64,000 bases of DNA, from positions 1 to 64,000 of the forward strand of contig JARRBR010000002.1 in NCBI GenBank assembly GCA_029982755.1, written 5' to 3'. Below the pieces are notes generated by a model. That model did no database searches. It was not told where the DNA came from and worked only from the letters and a program-made list of their open reading frames with translations. The first letter of the stretch is position 1. Every line of letters starts with the position of its first letter. The translations under genes were made by a program, and so were the position numbers. Source of the DNA: Rhodocyclaceae bacterium (GTDB taxonomy: Bacteria; Pseudomonadota; Gammaproteobacteria; Burkholderiales; Rhodocyclaceae). This document shows positions 1 through 7,142 of the stretch, in pieces.

Positions 1-724
1 CGATAGAACACCTTTGATGTTGGTGCATCATTCTTGTTCTCGTGCATGCTCCGTCTCCTTCCAGGAGAAGAACTACATGACCGACTCCTTTGTCACCGAC
101 CTCATGGTCGGCCTGTCGTCTGTGCAGGAAGTGGGCACCGAAGGCCACTTCGTCATGTGGTTTGAATACTTCTCACCAGTTCGCGCAACTGGTAGTCGTC
201 GTGTGCTCGATGTGCAAAAATTCATCGATTAGAAGGTCGAGCATCGGGACGTAGGCTCGACAGTGACGCTCACGCTATCAGGGTCGTGAGAAGTTACGGT
301 TTCTGCAAAACCGTCTAGGTATGACCTGATATGCCAGCGGTCTTAGGAAGCACGAGGGGGCCGCAATCGTCGTCCAATGTCCAGCCGGACGCAGCAAACC
401 CGCACCTGTCATGCTTGCCCCGTCATCCTGATATATCGATAAAGAATCGTGCGCGGAAACGCGGTGGCCAGCGTGCGCGTTCTTCCAAAGGAGCTTGGGC
501 AGAAGGTAGCCTGTGAGTTGTGGTGCAGGCGTTCCCAGGTGGTATCCGACCTGTGCCATCACCAGAACCATCTGCCTGATCGTCTTCGCGATGATGGATG
601 CGAGGCAGACAACCGCGCGTGGGTGATGAGTTCGAGGCAGTCGCCTACGACGATGTACCGATTGTGGGTCTGGTGTGCTGAGTGCAGCTCTATGGACGTC
701 CGTGGAACTCTTTGGACGAATTTG

Positions 725-753
725 TTGCCGAGGACGAAAAACAAGGCTACAAT
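725..753 (+). promoter_or_regulatory. Probable sigma-70 promoter of the tRNA-Cys/tRNA-Gly unit
   Basis: A TTGCCG hexamer (725-730) and TACAAT (748-753) are separated by 17 bases. Both tRNA genes follow on the same strand and a strong terminator closes the unit at about 1130. The same TACAAT -10 box precedes both tRNA-Leu copies in this window. If the region to the left is a foreign island end, this promoter was brought in with it. Confidence 0.5.
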
Positions 754-823
754 TGAGGTCTTCGCTGGCCACCTCGGCGAAGAAAGTGATTGGGAAACAA
801 CGACTTACTGTCCTAGTACACGT

Positions 824-835
824 CTCGTTTCCCGC
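824..835 (+). repeat. 12-nt copy of the tRNA-Gly 3' end, possible old att site
   Basis: The bases ctcgtttcccgc are identical to 1074-1085, the 3' T-arm and acceptor strand of the intact tRNA-Gly. The copy sits just upstream of tRNA-Cys. In many proteobacteria the order is tRNA-Gly, tRNA-Cys, tRNA-Leu, so a tail of a lost or displaced tRNA-Gly at this spot fits an integration scar. No other part of a tRNA-Gly is visible beside it, so chance is not excluded. Confidence 0.35.
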
Positions 836-869
836 CGGCAGTGACGGAGCAACCGGCCGAAACGGTCGT

Positions 870-943
870 GGCGCGATGGCAGAGTGGTTATGCAGCGGCC
901 TGCAAAGCCGTGTACCCCGGTTCGATTCCGAGTCGCGCCTCCA
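870..943 (+). tRNA. tRNA-Cys (anticodon GCA)
   Basis: The acceptor stem GGCGCGA (870-876) pairs with TCGCGCC (933-939), followed by the U73 discriminator typical of tRNA-Cys and an encoded CCA (941-943). The anticodon loop reads CTGCAAA, giving anticodon GCA. The gene is 70 nt upstream of tRNA-Gly and probably cotranscribed with it. Confidence 0.95.
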
Positions 944-1013
944 GTAGTAAAGTGGTTTTGAAGTGGTTGCGATGCGGTGCGGAAGTTGATATATTTCGCG
1001 CCCTGTCGTCAAA

Positions 1014-1089
1014 GCGGGAATAGCTCAGTTGGTAGAGCGCAACCTTGCCAAGGTTGAGGTCGCGAGTTCGAGACTCGTTTCCCGCTCCA
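1014..1089 (+). tRNA. tRNA-Gly (anticodon GCC)
   Basis: The acceptor stem GCGGGAA (1014-1020) pairs with TTCCCGC (1079-1085), followed by U73 and an encoded CCA. The anticodon loop TTGCCAA gives GCC, and the D arm contains the standard AGCTCAGTTGGTAGAGC. A strong hairpin terminator follows directly. Confidence 0.97.
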
Positions 1090-1096
1090 GAACATG

Positions 1097-1132
1097 AAGC
1101 CGGATGCGTACAATGTGCGCATCCGGCTTTTC
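1097..1132 (+). terminator. Intrinsic terminator of the tRNA-Cys/tRNA-Gly unit
   Basis: A 12-bp stem, AAGCCGGATGCG (1097-1108) with CGCATCCGGCTT (1118-1129), encloses a 9-nt loop and runs into a T stretch. It begins only eight bases after the CCA of tRNA-Gly. Confidence 0.85.
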
Positions 1133-1189
1133 CGTTCACCGTCCTGTTTTCAGCGCCGTCCGGCGCTGCAGCACGGTTCGTGCCCCGCC

Positions 1190-2368
1190 ATGCTCGATAT
1201 CCGCTTTCCCCTCCCCACCGGCACGGTCCTGCCCGACTACGGTGCCGACGGCCTGTACGGCCTGGCCAGCAGCCTCCGCCACTGGTTGCACGAATCCGAC
1301 GCCGCCTGGTCGTTCGGCGAAGTTGCGGCGGGCGAACGGGCGCTGGTCGTGCTGCTGGTCATCGACGGACTCGGCGATCGCTTTCTCGCCAGCGAGGGAC
1401 AGGGCTCGGCCCTGCACGCGGCGCGCCGGCGTTCGCTGACCTCGGTCTGCCCGAGCACGACCGCCAGCGCGGTCACGACCTTGATGACCGGCGTGTCGCC
1501 GGCCGTGCATGGGCTCAACGGCTGGTTCATCCACGATCACCGCTTCGGCGGCGTCGTCGCGCCGCTGCCGCTGACGCAGCGCGGCGGCCCGCCGCTCGAG
1601 GCCTTCCGCCTGCTGCCGAGGCTGTGTCCGGCGCCGTCCATGTTCCACCATGCCTGCCGGCCGGTTAATGTGGTTTCGCCGGCCGAGATCGCCTTCTCGC
1701 GCTTTTCCCGGCATCACGCCCGCGGTGCACACATCGAGCCCTACGAGGGGATGGAGGACCTCGGTGCGGCCATCGTCGCGATGGCCGACGCGCTTGCGGG
1801 GAGCGGCGGCCTGATCCACGCCTATTACCCCACCTTCGACGCGCTGAGCCACGCCTACGGCAGCCGCTCGCCCGCAACCAGGACCTGCTTCGGCCGTCTC
1901 GACGACTTGTTCGTCCGCCTGCAGCGCGCGCTGGCGGGGCGCGACGTGCGCATCGTGGTCACCGCCGACCATGGCTTCACCGATGCCGATCCCTCGCGTT
2001 GCGTGGACCTGCCGCCCGACGGCGAGGTCGCGCGCATGCTGGCAGCGCCTTTGTTCGGGGAGCGGCGGCTCGCGTTCTGCAAGGTCAGGGAAGGCGCCGC
2101 GGGCGAGTTCGAAGCCTGGGCCACCGACGCACTCGCAGGCAAGGCCGTGGCGGTATCGGGCGAGTGCGTGCTGAATTCCGGCCTGCTCGGCCCCGGCGCC
2201 CGGAATCCGAGGCTGCGTGAACGCGTCGGCACCCACGTGCTGCTGATGGAGCCCGGCTGGACGATCGTCGATCACGTCGAGGGCGAGACCGTACACGAGC
2301 TGATCGGCGTACACGGCGGGCTGAGCGCCGACGAGATGCTCGTGCCGCTGATCGTGGCGCGAACCTGA
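1190..2368 (+). CDS. Alkaline phosphatase superfamily protein, type I phosphodiesterase/nucleotide pyrophosphatase family
   Basis: This 392-aa protein shows the metal-binding and nucleophile signatures of the alkaline phosphatase fold. An IDGLGD motif near residues 58-63 supplies the first metal-binding aspartate. A CPSTTASA stretch near 87-94 carries the nucleophilic threonine. A TADHGF motif in the C-terminal half supplies the second metal site. The family hydrolyses phosphodiester or phosphomonoester bonds, and the substrate here is unknown. There is no signal peptide, so it is probably cytoplasmic. I chose ATG 1190 because the longer reading frame starts inside the tRNA terminator; no clear Shine-Dalgarno is visible. 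The downstream gene is convergent. Confidence 0.8.
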   Translation: MLDIRFPLPTGTVLPDYGADGLYGLASSLRHWLHESDAAWSFGEVAAGERALVVLLVIDGLGDRFLASEGQGSALHAARRRSLTSVCPSTTASAVTTLMTGVSPAVHGLNGWFIHDHRFGGVVAPLPLTQRGGPPLEAFRLLPRLCPAPSMFHHACRPVNVVSPAEIAFSRFSRHHARGAHIEPYEGMEDLGAAIVAMADALAGSGGLIHAYYPTFDALSHAYGSRSPATRTCFGRLDDLFVRLQRALAGRDVRIVVTADHGFTDADPSRCVDLPPDGEVARMLAAPLFGERRLAFCKVREGAAGEFEAWATDALAGKAVAVSGECVLNSGLLGPGARNPRLRERVGTHVLLMEPGWTIVDHVEGETVHELIGVHGGLSADEMLVPLIVART

Positions 2369-2380
2369 GCGCTGCAGCGA

Positions 2381-2875
2381 TCAGTGCAGTTCGTCGTCGA
2401 GCGGCGGCACCGGCAGCACCATGATCCCTTCCTCCAGCAGTTCCTCGATCTCGTCGCGCGAGGCCGCGCCGCGGATGTCGCGCGCCTCGGCTTCGCCATG
2501 GTGGATGCGGCGCGCCTCCTCGGGCAGGTGCTCCCCCACGTCCTCCGCCGCCTTCGCCATCCGGCGCAGGGCGCCGAGCAGTTCCGCGACGGCTGCGGGC
2601 GCAAGCGTGCCTGCATCCGGAGCGGGCGAGGGCGATGCGGCGATCGCGCTCGAAGTGCGCTGGGCGGGGGCCGAGGGGCGGCCGGGTGGCGTCTCGAGCG
2701 CCGGTGCGCTGCGGGTCTGTACGTAGGGCGCGCTCGGCAGACGGCGCACTTCGGTGCCATTGCACACCGGGCAACTCACCAGTCCGCGCGCCAGCTGGCT
2801 CTCGAACGCCGCGCTGGACGCGAACCAGCCTTCGAAGCGGTGTTCGTTGGCGCAGGACAGGTCGAGGACGATCAT
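2381..2875 (-). CDS. DUF1178 family protein
   Basis: The 164-aa product starts MIVLDLSC and carries a CxxC pair (C35, C38, CPVC), fitting the small zinc-ribbon-like domain of DUF1178. The middle is rich in Pro and Ala, and the C-terminal part resembles other DUF1178 tails (HLPEEARR, then a leucine-rich and glutamate-rich helix). Function is unknown for the family. ATG 2875 was chosen because the family begins with this motif. The gene reads away from the tRNA-Leu that lies 105 nt upstream and converges on the phosphodiesterase gene. Confidence 0.8.
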   Translation of the reverse strand: MIVLDLSCANEHRFEGWFASSAAFESQLARGLVSCPVCNGTEVRRLPSAPYVQTRSAPALETPPGRPSAPAQRTSSAIAASPSPAPDAGTLAPAAVAELLGALRRMAKAAEDVGEHLPEEARRIHHGEAEARDIRGAASRDEIEELLEEGIMVLPVPPLDDELH

Positions 2876-2964
2876 GGCGTTCGGGCGGGGATGGATGAAT
2901 CGCCACAATTGTCGCATCCCGGCCTGCTTGCGGCCATCGCTGCGTGTTTGCGCCGCCACCGCGG

Positions 2965-2970
2965 TACAAT
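2965..2970 (+). promoter_or_regulatory. -10 box of the chromosomal tRNA-Leu gene, now facing the integrase
   Basis: TACAAT lies 10 bases before the tRNA-Leu 5' end. The block ggtacaatgcgcgcc around it recurs, almost unchanged, upstream of the element-borne tRNA-Leu (minus strand, 12905-12921). No good -35 box is seen. In the integrated state this promoter reads through the tRNA 5' half into the integrase gene at 3101. Confidence 0.6.
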
Positions 2971-2980
2971 GCGCGCCCCT

Positions 2981-3019
2981 GCCCGGGTGGCGAAACTGGT
3001 AAACGCAGCGGACTTAAAA
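2981..3019 (+). pseudogene. 5' half of tRNA-Leu(UAA), interrupted in the anticodon loop
   Basis: The sequence starts with the acceptor strand GCCCGGG and runs through the D arm and the 5' anticodon stem GCGGA to the loop CTTAAAA. After 3019 it departs from tRNA sequence. Its missing half is at 13080-13134. Together the two parts make an 85-nt tRNA-Leu with anticodon TAA and a perfect acceptor stem. The split marks the left end of an integrated element. Confidence 0.92.
3011..3019 (+). repeat. attL core GACTTAAAA
   Basis: The nine bases GACTTAAAA are shared with 13080-13088. The flanks differ on each side: element sequence follows here and element sequence precedes there. Within the core, the 7-nt anticodon loop CTTAAAA matches the usual 7-bp crossover length of tyrosine recombinases, and in the unoccupied gene it would be flanked by the inverted stem GCGGA/TCCGC. 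Confidence 0.85.
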
Positions 3020-3058
3020 ACTTTCGACACCCTATAATCCTCAACAACTTAGCGCGCT

Positions 3059-3077
3059 GTGCGTAGTGCGGTGCGTA
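3059..3077 (+). repeat. Paired GTGCGTA repeats, candidate integrase arm sites (left end)
   Basis: GTGCGTA occurs at 3059-3065 and 3071-3077, 12 bases apart, between the attL core and the integrase start. The same heptamer occurs twice near the right end (12936-12942, 12947-12953), plus GTGCATA at 12924-12930. Short direct repeats at both ends of an integrating element are the usual form of arm-type integrase or excisionase sites. Confidence 0.45.
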
Positions 3078-3100
3078 GTTGATCAGAGGAGGGTAGGGTG

Positions 3101-4216
3101 ATGGGCTCGATTGTCGAAAGGAAGCGCACGGACAAGGCCACCGGCAAGACGGTGACGCAGTACCGGGCACACATCCGCCGCGCTGGCTTCGCGAGCCGCT
3201 CGAAGGTTTTCGCGACCAGGCGCGAGGCTCAGGACTGGTTGCGCAACAACGAGACTGACGCCGCGCTCGAGCGGATCGCGCGACCGCGAGGCAAGACGCT
3301 AGCGGATCTGATCGAAGACTTCGTGCATGCAGGCGTCTGCAAGTACGCATCCCCCGCCCATCTGGAGTTCTGGCGCGACGAGCTTGGCGCTCGCCCGATT
3401 GCCGAGATCACCCACGGCGATATCAACGGCTGTGTGCTGACGCTCCGCACCAGGCGCGCGCATCGCCGCACCCCGGAAGGCATCAAGGCCACCGACAAGG
3501 CATTGACCCCGGCGACGATCAATCGCTATCTGGCCGCTCTGTCCGCCGTCCTCGGTTTCGCCCTGCAACATGGCGTGATCGAAAGCCACCCGATGAAGGG
3601 CGGCAAGGTCAAACGCCTGAAGGAAGGCCCGGGCCGGCAACGCATCCTCACGCCCGACGAAGAATCCCGCCTTCTGGCCGCTGCTGCCGCTGCCCGATGG
3701 GATGGTATGCATCTGTTCGTGCTGATGCTGCTGACCACGGCCGCGCGCAAGTCCGAAGTGCTGAATCTGCGCTGGCGAGACGTCGACCTGGCGCGAGGCT
3801 TTGCCATCCTCGGCAAGACGAAGAACGGGAGCCCGCGCGCCCTGCCGCTGGTGGCCGAAGTCCGAGCCAAGCTGGCGGACGCCGCCAAGGTGCGCCCGCT
3901 CGGCAGCGACTTCGTTTTCTACGACCCCAAGCACCCCGAGCGACCGAAGGACGTCGACACGGTCTGGCGCTTTGTGCGCGCTCGCGCCGGTCTCGACGAT
4001 ACCAACGACCCGCTGCACAAGGTTGTCATGCACACCACCCGCCACACTGGCGTAACGAAGGTGATCCGCAACGGCGCCAACCTGGCACAGGCCGCGCTGA
4101 TCAGCGGACACAAGACGCTCGCCATGCTAAAGCGCTACGAGCACCTGGCCGCAGACGACGTGCTCGAGCTGGCCGAGAAGGCGCTAGGCGACCCGGGCAA
4201 GAAGAACACCGCATGA
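3101..4216 (+). CDS. int: Tyrosine recombinase (site-specific integrase)
   Basis: The 371-aa protein catalyses strand exchange between attP and the tRNA-Leu attB. All catalytic residues are visible: R216 (AARKSEVLNLRW), K239 or K241 in the beta hairpin, H311 and R314 in HTTRH, H337 in SGHKT, and the nucleophile Y346 in KRYEHL. The N-terminal arm-binding and core-binding regions span about 1-180. An AGGAGGG ribosome site precedes ATG 3101; a GTG three bases earlier is possible. The gene lies directly inside attL, and the interrupted tRNA promoter could drive it. A perfect TATAAT at 3033-3038 may be a promoter of its own. Confidence 0.95.
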   Translation: MGSIVERKRTDKATGKTVTQYRAHIRRAGFASRSKVFATRREAQDWLRNNETDAALERIARPRGKTLADLIEDFVHAGVCKYASPAHLEFWRDELGARPIAEITHGDINGCVLTLRTRRAHRRTPEGIKATDKALTPATINRYLAALSAVLGFALQHGVIESHPMKGGKVKRLKEGPGRQRILTPDEESRLLAAAAAARWDGMHLFVLMLLTTAARKSEVLNLRWRDVDLARGFAILGKTKNGSPRALPLVAEVRAKLADAAKVRPLGSDFVFYDPKHPERPKDVDTVWRFVRARAGLDDTNDPLHKVVMHTTRHTGVTKVIRNGANLAQAALISGHKTLAMLKRYEHLAADDVLELAEKALGDPGKKNTA

Positions 4217-4310
4217 CCGCCGCCTGACGGACTCAGGCAAAAGCGAGCCGACCGAGTGCGGGAACACCTGGCCGGCTCTGACCACCACCCGATCCTAGGG
4301 AGATCGAATC

Positions 4311-4553
4311 ATGGCTATCGAGCATCTTACCAAGCACCACCCCGAACCGGACGCGCTGCAATCCGTCCTTGAGATAGACGCATGCATTGCACAGGCCCGC
4401 GCCATCGTTCGCCTGATGGGCGCGACCGGCCCGGATGAGGCCATGTCCCCGGACACCCGGCAAAACGCCGCCTGGGCTGTTTCGGACCTGCTGGCGCGTA
4501 TCGACAAGGCAACCGGCAAACTTGGCCGGCTGGCCGCTGCTCGGGAGGCGTGA
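4311..4553 (+). CDS. Small hypothetical protein (80 aa) of the element
   Basis: Not recognised. The product is mostly helical, with a HLTKHHPEPD start and an alanine-rich C-terminal half. A GGGAGA ribosome site precedes the ATG. The stop lies 2 bases before the ATG of the RadC-like gene, so the two are probably cotranscribed and coupled. It has no visible catalytic motif or membrane segment; an accessory DNA-binding or regulatory role is possible but not shown. Confidence 0.6.
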   Translation: MAIEHLTKHHPEPDALQSVLEIDACIAQARAIVRLMGATGPDEAMSPDTRQNAAWAVSDLLARIDKATGKLGRLAAAREA

Positions 4554-4555
4554 CC

Positions 4556-5032
4556 ATGAACACACTCGACCTCGCCCGCCGCGACCGCGAAGACCGCACC
4601 ATTGCGCGCGCCCTGCGCATCCTCGAGCGCCGCATGAAGTACGACGCCAAGACGACACCCCTCGTGAGTCCTGACCTTGCCCGGGACTACCTGCGCCTGC
4701 GCCTCGACGGTCTCGACCGGGAGGAGTTCTGGTGCGTCTGGCTGAATGCGGCGCACCAAGTCATTGAGGCTGAATGCATGTCGGTTGGTTCGCTGACGCA
4801 GACCCAAGTCTATTCGCGCGAGATCGTGCGCCGCGCGCTGGAGCACAACGCCGCCGCGGTGATCTTGGCGCACAACCACCCGAGCGGCAGCGCCGAGCCG
4901 AGCGACGGAGACCGGAGGCTTACCGTCGCGCTGCAATCCGCGCTCGCGCTGGTGGACGTGAACGTGCTGGATCACTTCGTAATCGGCGCCGATCCGCGCC
5001 CTGTGTCCTTTGCCGAGCTTGGCCTTCTGTGA
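4556..5032 (+). CDS. RadC-like JAB/MPN domain protein
   Basis: The 158-aa product contains the RadC signature HNHPSG (H106, H108) followed by an aspartate at 117 and an upstream acidic pair at 56-57, the expected JAMM metal ligands. RadC-domain proteins are common on genomic islands and phages, but their biochemical role is unsettled despite the old name of DNA repair protein. It is shorter than chromosomal RadC (about 225 aa) and lacks the N-terminal helix-hairpin-helix part, as in YkfG/YeeS-like island versions. ATG 4556 is preferred over GTG 4550 because GGGAGG lies 6-7 bases upstream. Confidence 0.85.
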   Translation: MNTLDLARRDREDRTIARALRILERRMKYDAKTTPLVSPDLARDYLRLRLDGLDREEFWCVWLNAAHQVIEAECMSVGSLTQTQVYSREIVRRALEHNAAAVILAHNHPSGSAEPSDGDRRLTVALQSALALVDVNVLDHFVIGADPRPVSFAELGLL

Positions 5033-5043
5033 GGATGACCACC

Positions 5044-5274
5044 ATGACCACCGACACCGTTACTCCCGAAGCGCTCGCCGCCCTGCAAATCGATCTTGAG
5101 CGAAGCCGCTCCGACTTCAACATGCTGGCGCTCAAGGCCGGCGAGCTGGCAAGCGCCTTCGGCATCCTGCGAATGGCCATCGAAAACGAACCCGGCCCCG
5201 CCGCCGACCTCGCGCGCATTCTGGAGGAATACACCTGCGATCTGGTCGACGCAGCCCGCAAGCGAGCCGCCTGA
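5044..5274 (+). CDS. Small hypothetical protein (76 aa) of the element
   Basis: Not recognised. The sequence is helical throughout and acidic at the N terminus, ending DLVDAARKRAA. I chose ATG 5044 because GAGG at 5031-5034 sits at proper spacing for it and too close to the alternative ATG 5035. It follows the RadC-like gene by 11 bases and is followed by a hairpin, so it likely ends the first transcription unit of the element. Confidence 0.55.
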   Translation: MTTDTVTPEALAALQIDLERSRSDFNMLALKAGELASAFGILRMAIENEPGPAADLARILEEYTCDLVDAARKRAA

Positions 5275-5281
5275 CCCCCCC

Positions 5282-5299
5282 GCCCGGAGTGATCCGGGC
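5282..5299 (+). terminator. Hairpin after the RadC unit
   Basis: GCCCGGA (5282-5288) pairs perfectly with TCCGGGC (5293-5299) around a GTGA loop. No T tract follows, so it may be a weak terminator or a processing or attenuation structure between the 76-aa gene and the next gene. Confidence 0.4.
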
Positions 5300-5395
5300 A
5301 CCCTCACGCCGCGCCTAGGTCGGCCAACCGAAAACGGGGACACCCTGCCCCGCTGGCGCGGCACCTATCACCAGGGTTCGCCGCATGGGTGGGCG

Positions 5396-6013
5396 ATGTC
5401 CGAATTCTTCCTGATGCCTGACCGCAGGCGCCGCCTGTTGAGCGTGCTACGCAAGCACGACGCCGACCGCGCGGAATACTTCCTGAGCATGTGCGAGCGG
5501 GAGATTGTTTCCTGGCTGAAGACCTGGCCGAACATGCCACCGCCCGCCCGGGACATTCCGTCGCAACTCGAGCACGTGCGCCGCAAAGCATTCGAGCTGT
5601 TCGAGGCGGTCAACGGTCTAGACCACCAGGCAGGATGGATGCTGGCGCACTGGCTGCTATCCCACGAGGACGAAGGCAACTCCCAAGGCGTAATGCCCGC
5701 TGACGTATGGCACGCGCGTGATGCGCTGAAGTTCGATCTATTGCGCCTGGCGCGCGCCGCGCAAGACTGCCACGACCCGCACGAAGGTCCCGCGCCCCGC
5801 CGACCAGATCAAGACCTTTCCGACCGCCTCGCGCGCGCCTACACGGACATTTTCCGGGAACTGCCATCCGTGAACATGGAGGACGGCGTGTTCGCCGCGT
5901 TCTGCGAGGAACTTGCAAACGACATGCCCGAGGGCGTGACCTTCACCGTATCGCGCACCACCCTGGAGCGGTCCCGCCTGCGCTGCGCGTACCTGTTGAA
6001 CGATTCACCTTAG
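5396..6013 (+). CDS. Hypothetical protein (205 aa) of the element
   Basis: Not recognised. The product starts MSEFFLMPDRRRR, is rich in charged helices, and holds the segment HQAGWMLAHWLLSHEDEGNS near its middle. The open frame extends upstream to 5096, but that part is out-of-frame shadow of the 76-aa gene, so ATG 5396 is preferred, although its ribosome site is weak. It precedes the excisionase-like gene by 110 bases. Nothing suggests a membrane or secretion signal. Confidence 0.6.
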   Translation: MSEFFLMPDRRRRLLSVLRKHDADRAEYFLSMCEREIVSWLKTWPNMPPPARDIPSQLEHVRRKAFELFEAVNGLDHQAGWMLAHWLLSHEDEGNSQGVMPADVWHARDALKFDLLRLARAAQDCHDPHEGPAPRRPDQDLSDRLARAYTDIFRELPSVNMEDGVFAAFCEELANDMPEGVTFTVSRTTLERSRLRCAYLLNDSP

Positions 6014-6123
6014 TGAACTCGACCGTGTAAGTTTTCCCCGCAAATCGCCCGAAAAGTTGCACGAGGCTTTTCCGGCTCCCATCTGACCATGTGCGCACCA
6101 CAACCGACTAAAGGACGTGCGCA

Positions 6124-6360
6124 ATGGAAGCCCACAACCCCGCAAGCTTGCCGCTTGATGACCTGCACACGGTCGAAGAACTGGCGAGCAAGTACCCCCG
6201 CATCCTCTCGACGTACACCCTGCGTTGGCAACTGCGCGACCGGGAAAAAAACGGACTCGCGCCGGCCTGCGTTCGCGTCGGCAAAAAGCTGCTGATCAGC
6301 AAGACCCGTTACGAACAATGGCTGGCCGTCCGCGCCGGCAACGCCGCCCGCGCGGCATAA
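6124..6360 (+). CDS. AlpA/excisionase-like helix-turn-helix protein
   Basis: The 78-aa product has the plan of small MerR-like excisionases and AlpA regulators: a helix-turn-helix around HTVEELASKYPRILSTYTLR followed by a wing ending in KKLLISKTRYEQWL. Such proteins bind near att sites to direct excision or activate integrase and early genes. A good AAAGGA ribosome site precedes ATG 6124. It starts the main operon running to the ATPase gene. The 110 bases upstream carry a repeated GTGCGCA (about 6091 and 6116) that could be part of its own operator. Confidence 0.75.
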   Translation: MEAHNPASLPLDDLHTVEELASKYPRILSTYTLRWQLRDREKNGLAPACVRVGKKLLISKTRYEQWLAVRAGNAARAA

Positions 6361-6375
6361 CGGGAGGCGCCGACC

Positions 6376-6573
6376 ATGACCGCAAAAGAAAACGCCCCGG
6401 CGATGACCGAGGCGCAAGGCGATACCTACGCCGCCGATTCTACCGCACCCGCCCCCGCGCGCGGCATGTACAACCCCCTGACCTGGCGCCCCGAGAAGCC
6501 CGCCCGATTCCGTGGCAAGGGCAAGCTCCGCACCCGCGCCGATGCCATCGCCCGCAAGCGGGGTGAGGCATGA
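6376..6573 (+). CDS. Small hypothetical protein (65 aa) of the element
   Basis: Not recognised. The N-terminal half looks disordered (Ala, Thr, Pro) and the C-terminal half is very basic, with PARFRGKGKLRTRADAIARK, which suggests nucleic-acid contact. A GGGAGG ribosome site lies before the ATG. The stop overlaps the next start as ATGA, indicating translational coupling with the 190-aa gene. Confidence 0.55.
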   Translation: MTAKENAPAMTEAQGDTYAADSTAPAPARGMYNPLTWRPEKPARFRGKGKLRTRADAIARKRGEA

Positions 6574-7142
6574 CGACTTATGCCGTTTTTCCTTCTGGCG
6601 TCGCAGAGTGCTCGCGCTGCGGATGTGACGTGATAGCCGACAACGTGGGCGCCTTTCGCCGCGTGCGCGACCTAGCGCCGAACGCTACGGTCTGCATCGT
6701 GATGTGCGCGACGTGCGCAGATGCCGAAGACGAGCGCAACGAGGCCGCGCAAGCGCCGCCCGCATCGTTGACCCTGACCCGCCGCGGCATCGGCTCGCAT
6801 CCCCGCCGGCATCCTGCGTACGGTAAGGCCCTGGCCGAGAACCCGCCGCCGCCTGACGAACCGCTTACCGTCGCTGTCGGCTGGCAGTACGCAAAGACCT
6901 TCCCGGCGCCGCTGCTGGTCGTGCTGCCCGAGGACAACCCCGTCCGCCTGCGCTTCGACGTGGCAGCCGGCCGGCGCGTGCGTGTGGCGCATCCAGACGA
7001 CGCCGACCCCGAGCGCCTGCTGAGGCTGGCACAGGCGCTTATCGACTACGGCGCACTGTACGTCGACCTGATCGAGCACCCGCCCCGCCCTGGCGCAGCC
7101 AAGCGCGAGCGCCTGCGTGTGCTGGTGGAGGCACCCCGATGA
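6570..7142 (+). CDS. Hypothetical protein with putative zinc-binding cysteines (190 aa)
   Basis: Not recognised as a family. The N terminus has C14, C17 and C19 (CSRCGC) and a second pair C46 and C49 (CATC), a spacing suitable for a zinc knuckle. The rest is predicted alpha/beta with a proline-rich linker near 85-95. It overlaps the genes on both sides by 4 bases, placing it in the same operon as the P-loop ATPase. A role with the ATPase in replication is inference from that coupling. Confidence 0.6.
   Translation: MTTYAVFPSGVAECSRCGCDVIADNVGAFRRVRDLAPNATVCIVMCATCADAEDERNEAAQAPPASLTLTRRGIGSHPRRHPAYGKALAENPPPPDEPLTVAVGWQYAKTFPAPLLVVLPEDNPVRLRFDVAAGRRVRVAHPDDADPERLLRLAQALIDYGALYVDLIEHPPRPGAAKRERLRVLVEAPR

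Larger units (their letters stand above)
1..869. other. Region without a recognisable gene; possible island end
   Basis: I see no convincing coding sequence here. The open frames on both strands have odd composition, match no family I know, and the longest minus-strand one (278-1012) runs antisense through the tRNA genes. A perfect 7-bp hairpin (acggttt/aaaccgt) lies near 297-315. The right edge holds a 12-nt copy of the 3' end of tRNA-Gly (824-835), which suggests this stretch is the end of an older element inserted in an upstream tRNA-Gly gene. That is inference, because the other end lies outside the window. Confidence 0.4.

Noticed and set aside
297-315. tRNA-Cys anticodon-arm remnant (ctgcaaa within a hairpin)
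   Set aside because: Only a hairpin with a similar loop is seen; no acceptor, D or T arm sequences accompany it.
278-1012. Long minus-strand frame across the tRNA genes
   Set aside because: It is antisense to tRNA-Cys and the spacer, contains typical reverse-tRNA peptides and matches no family.
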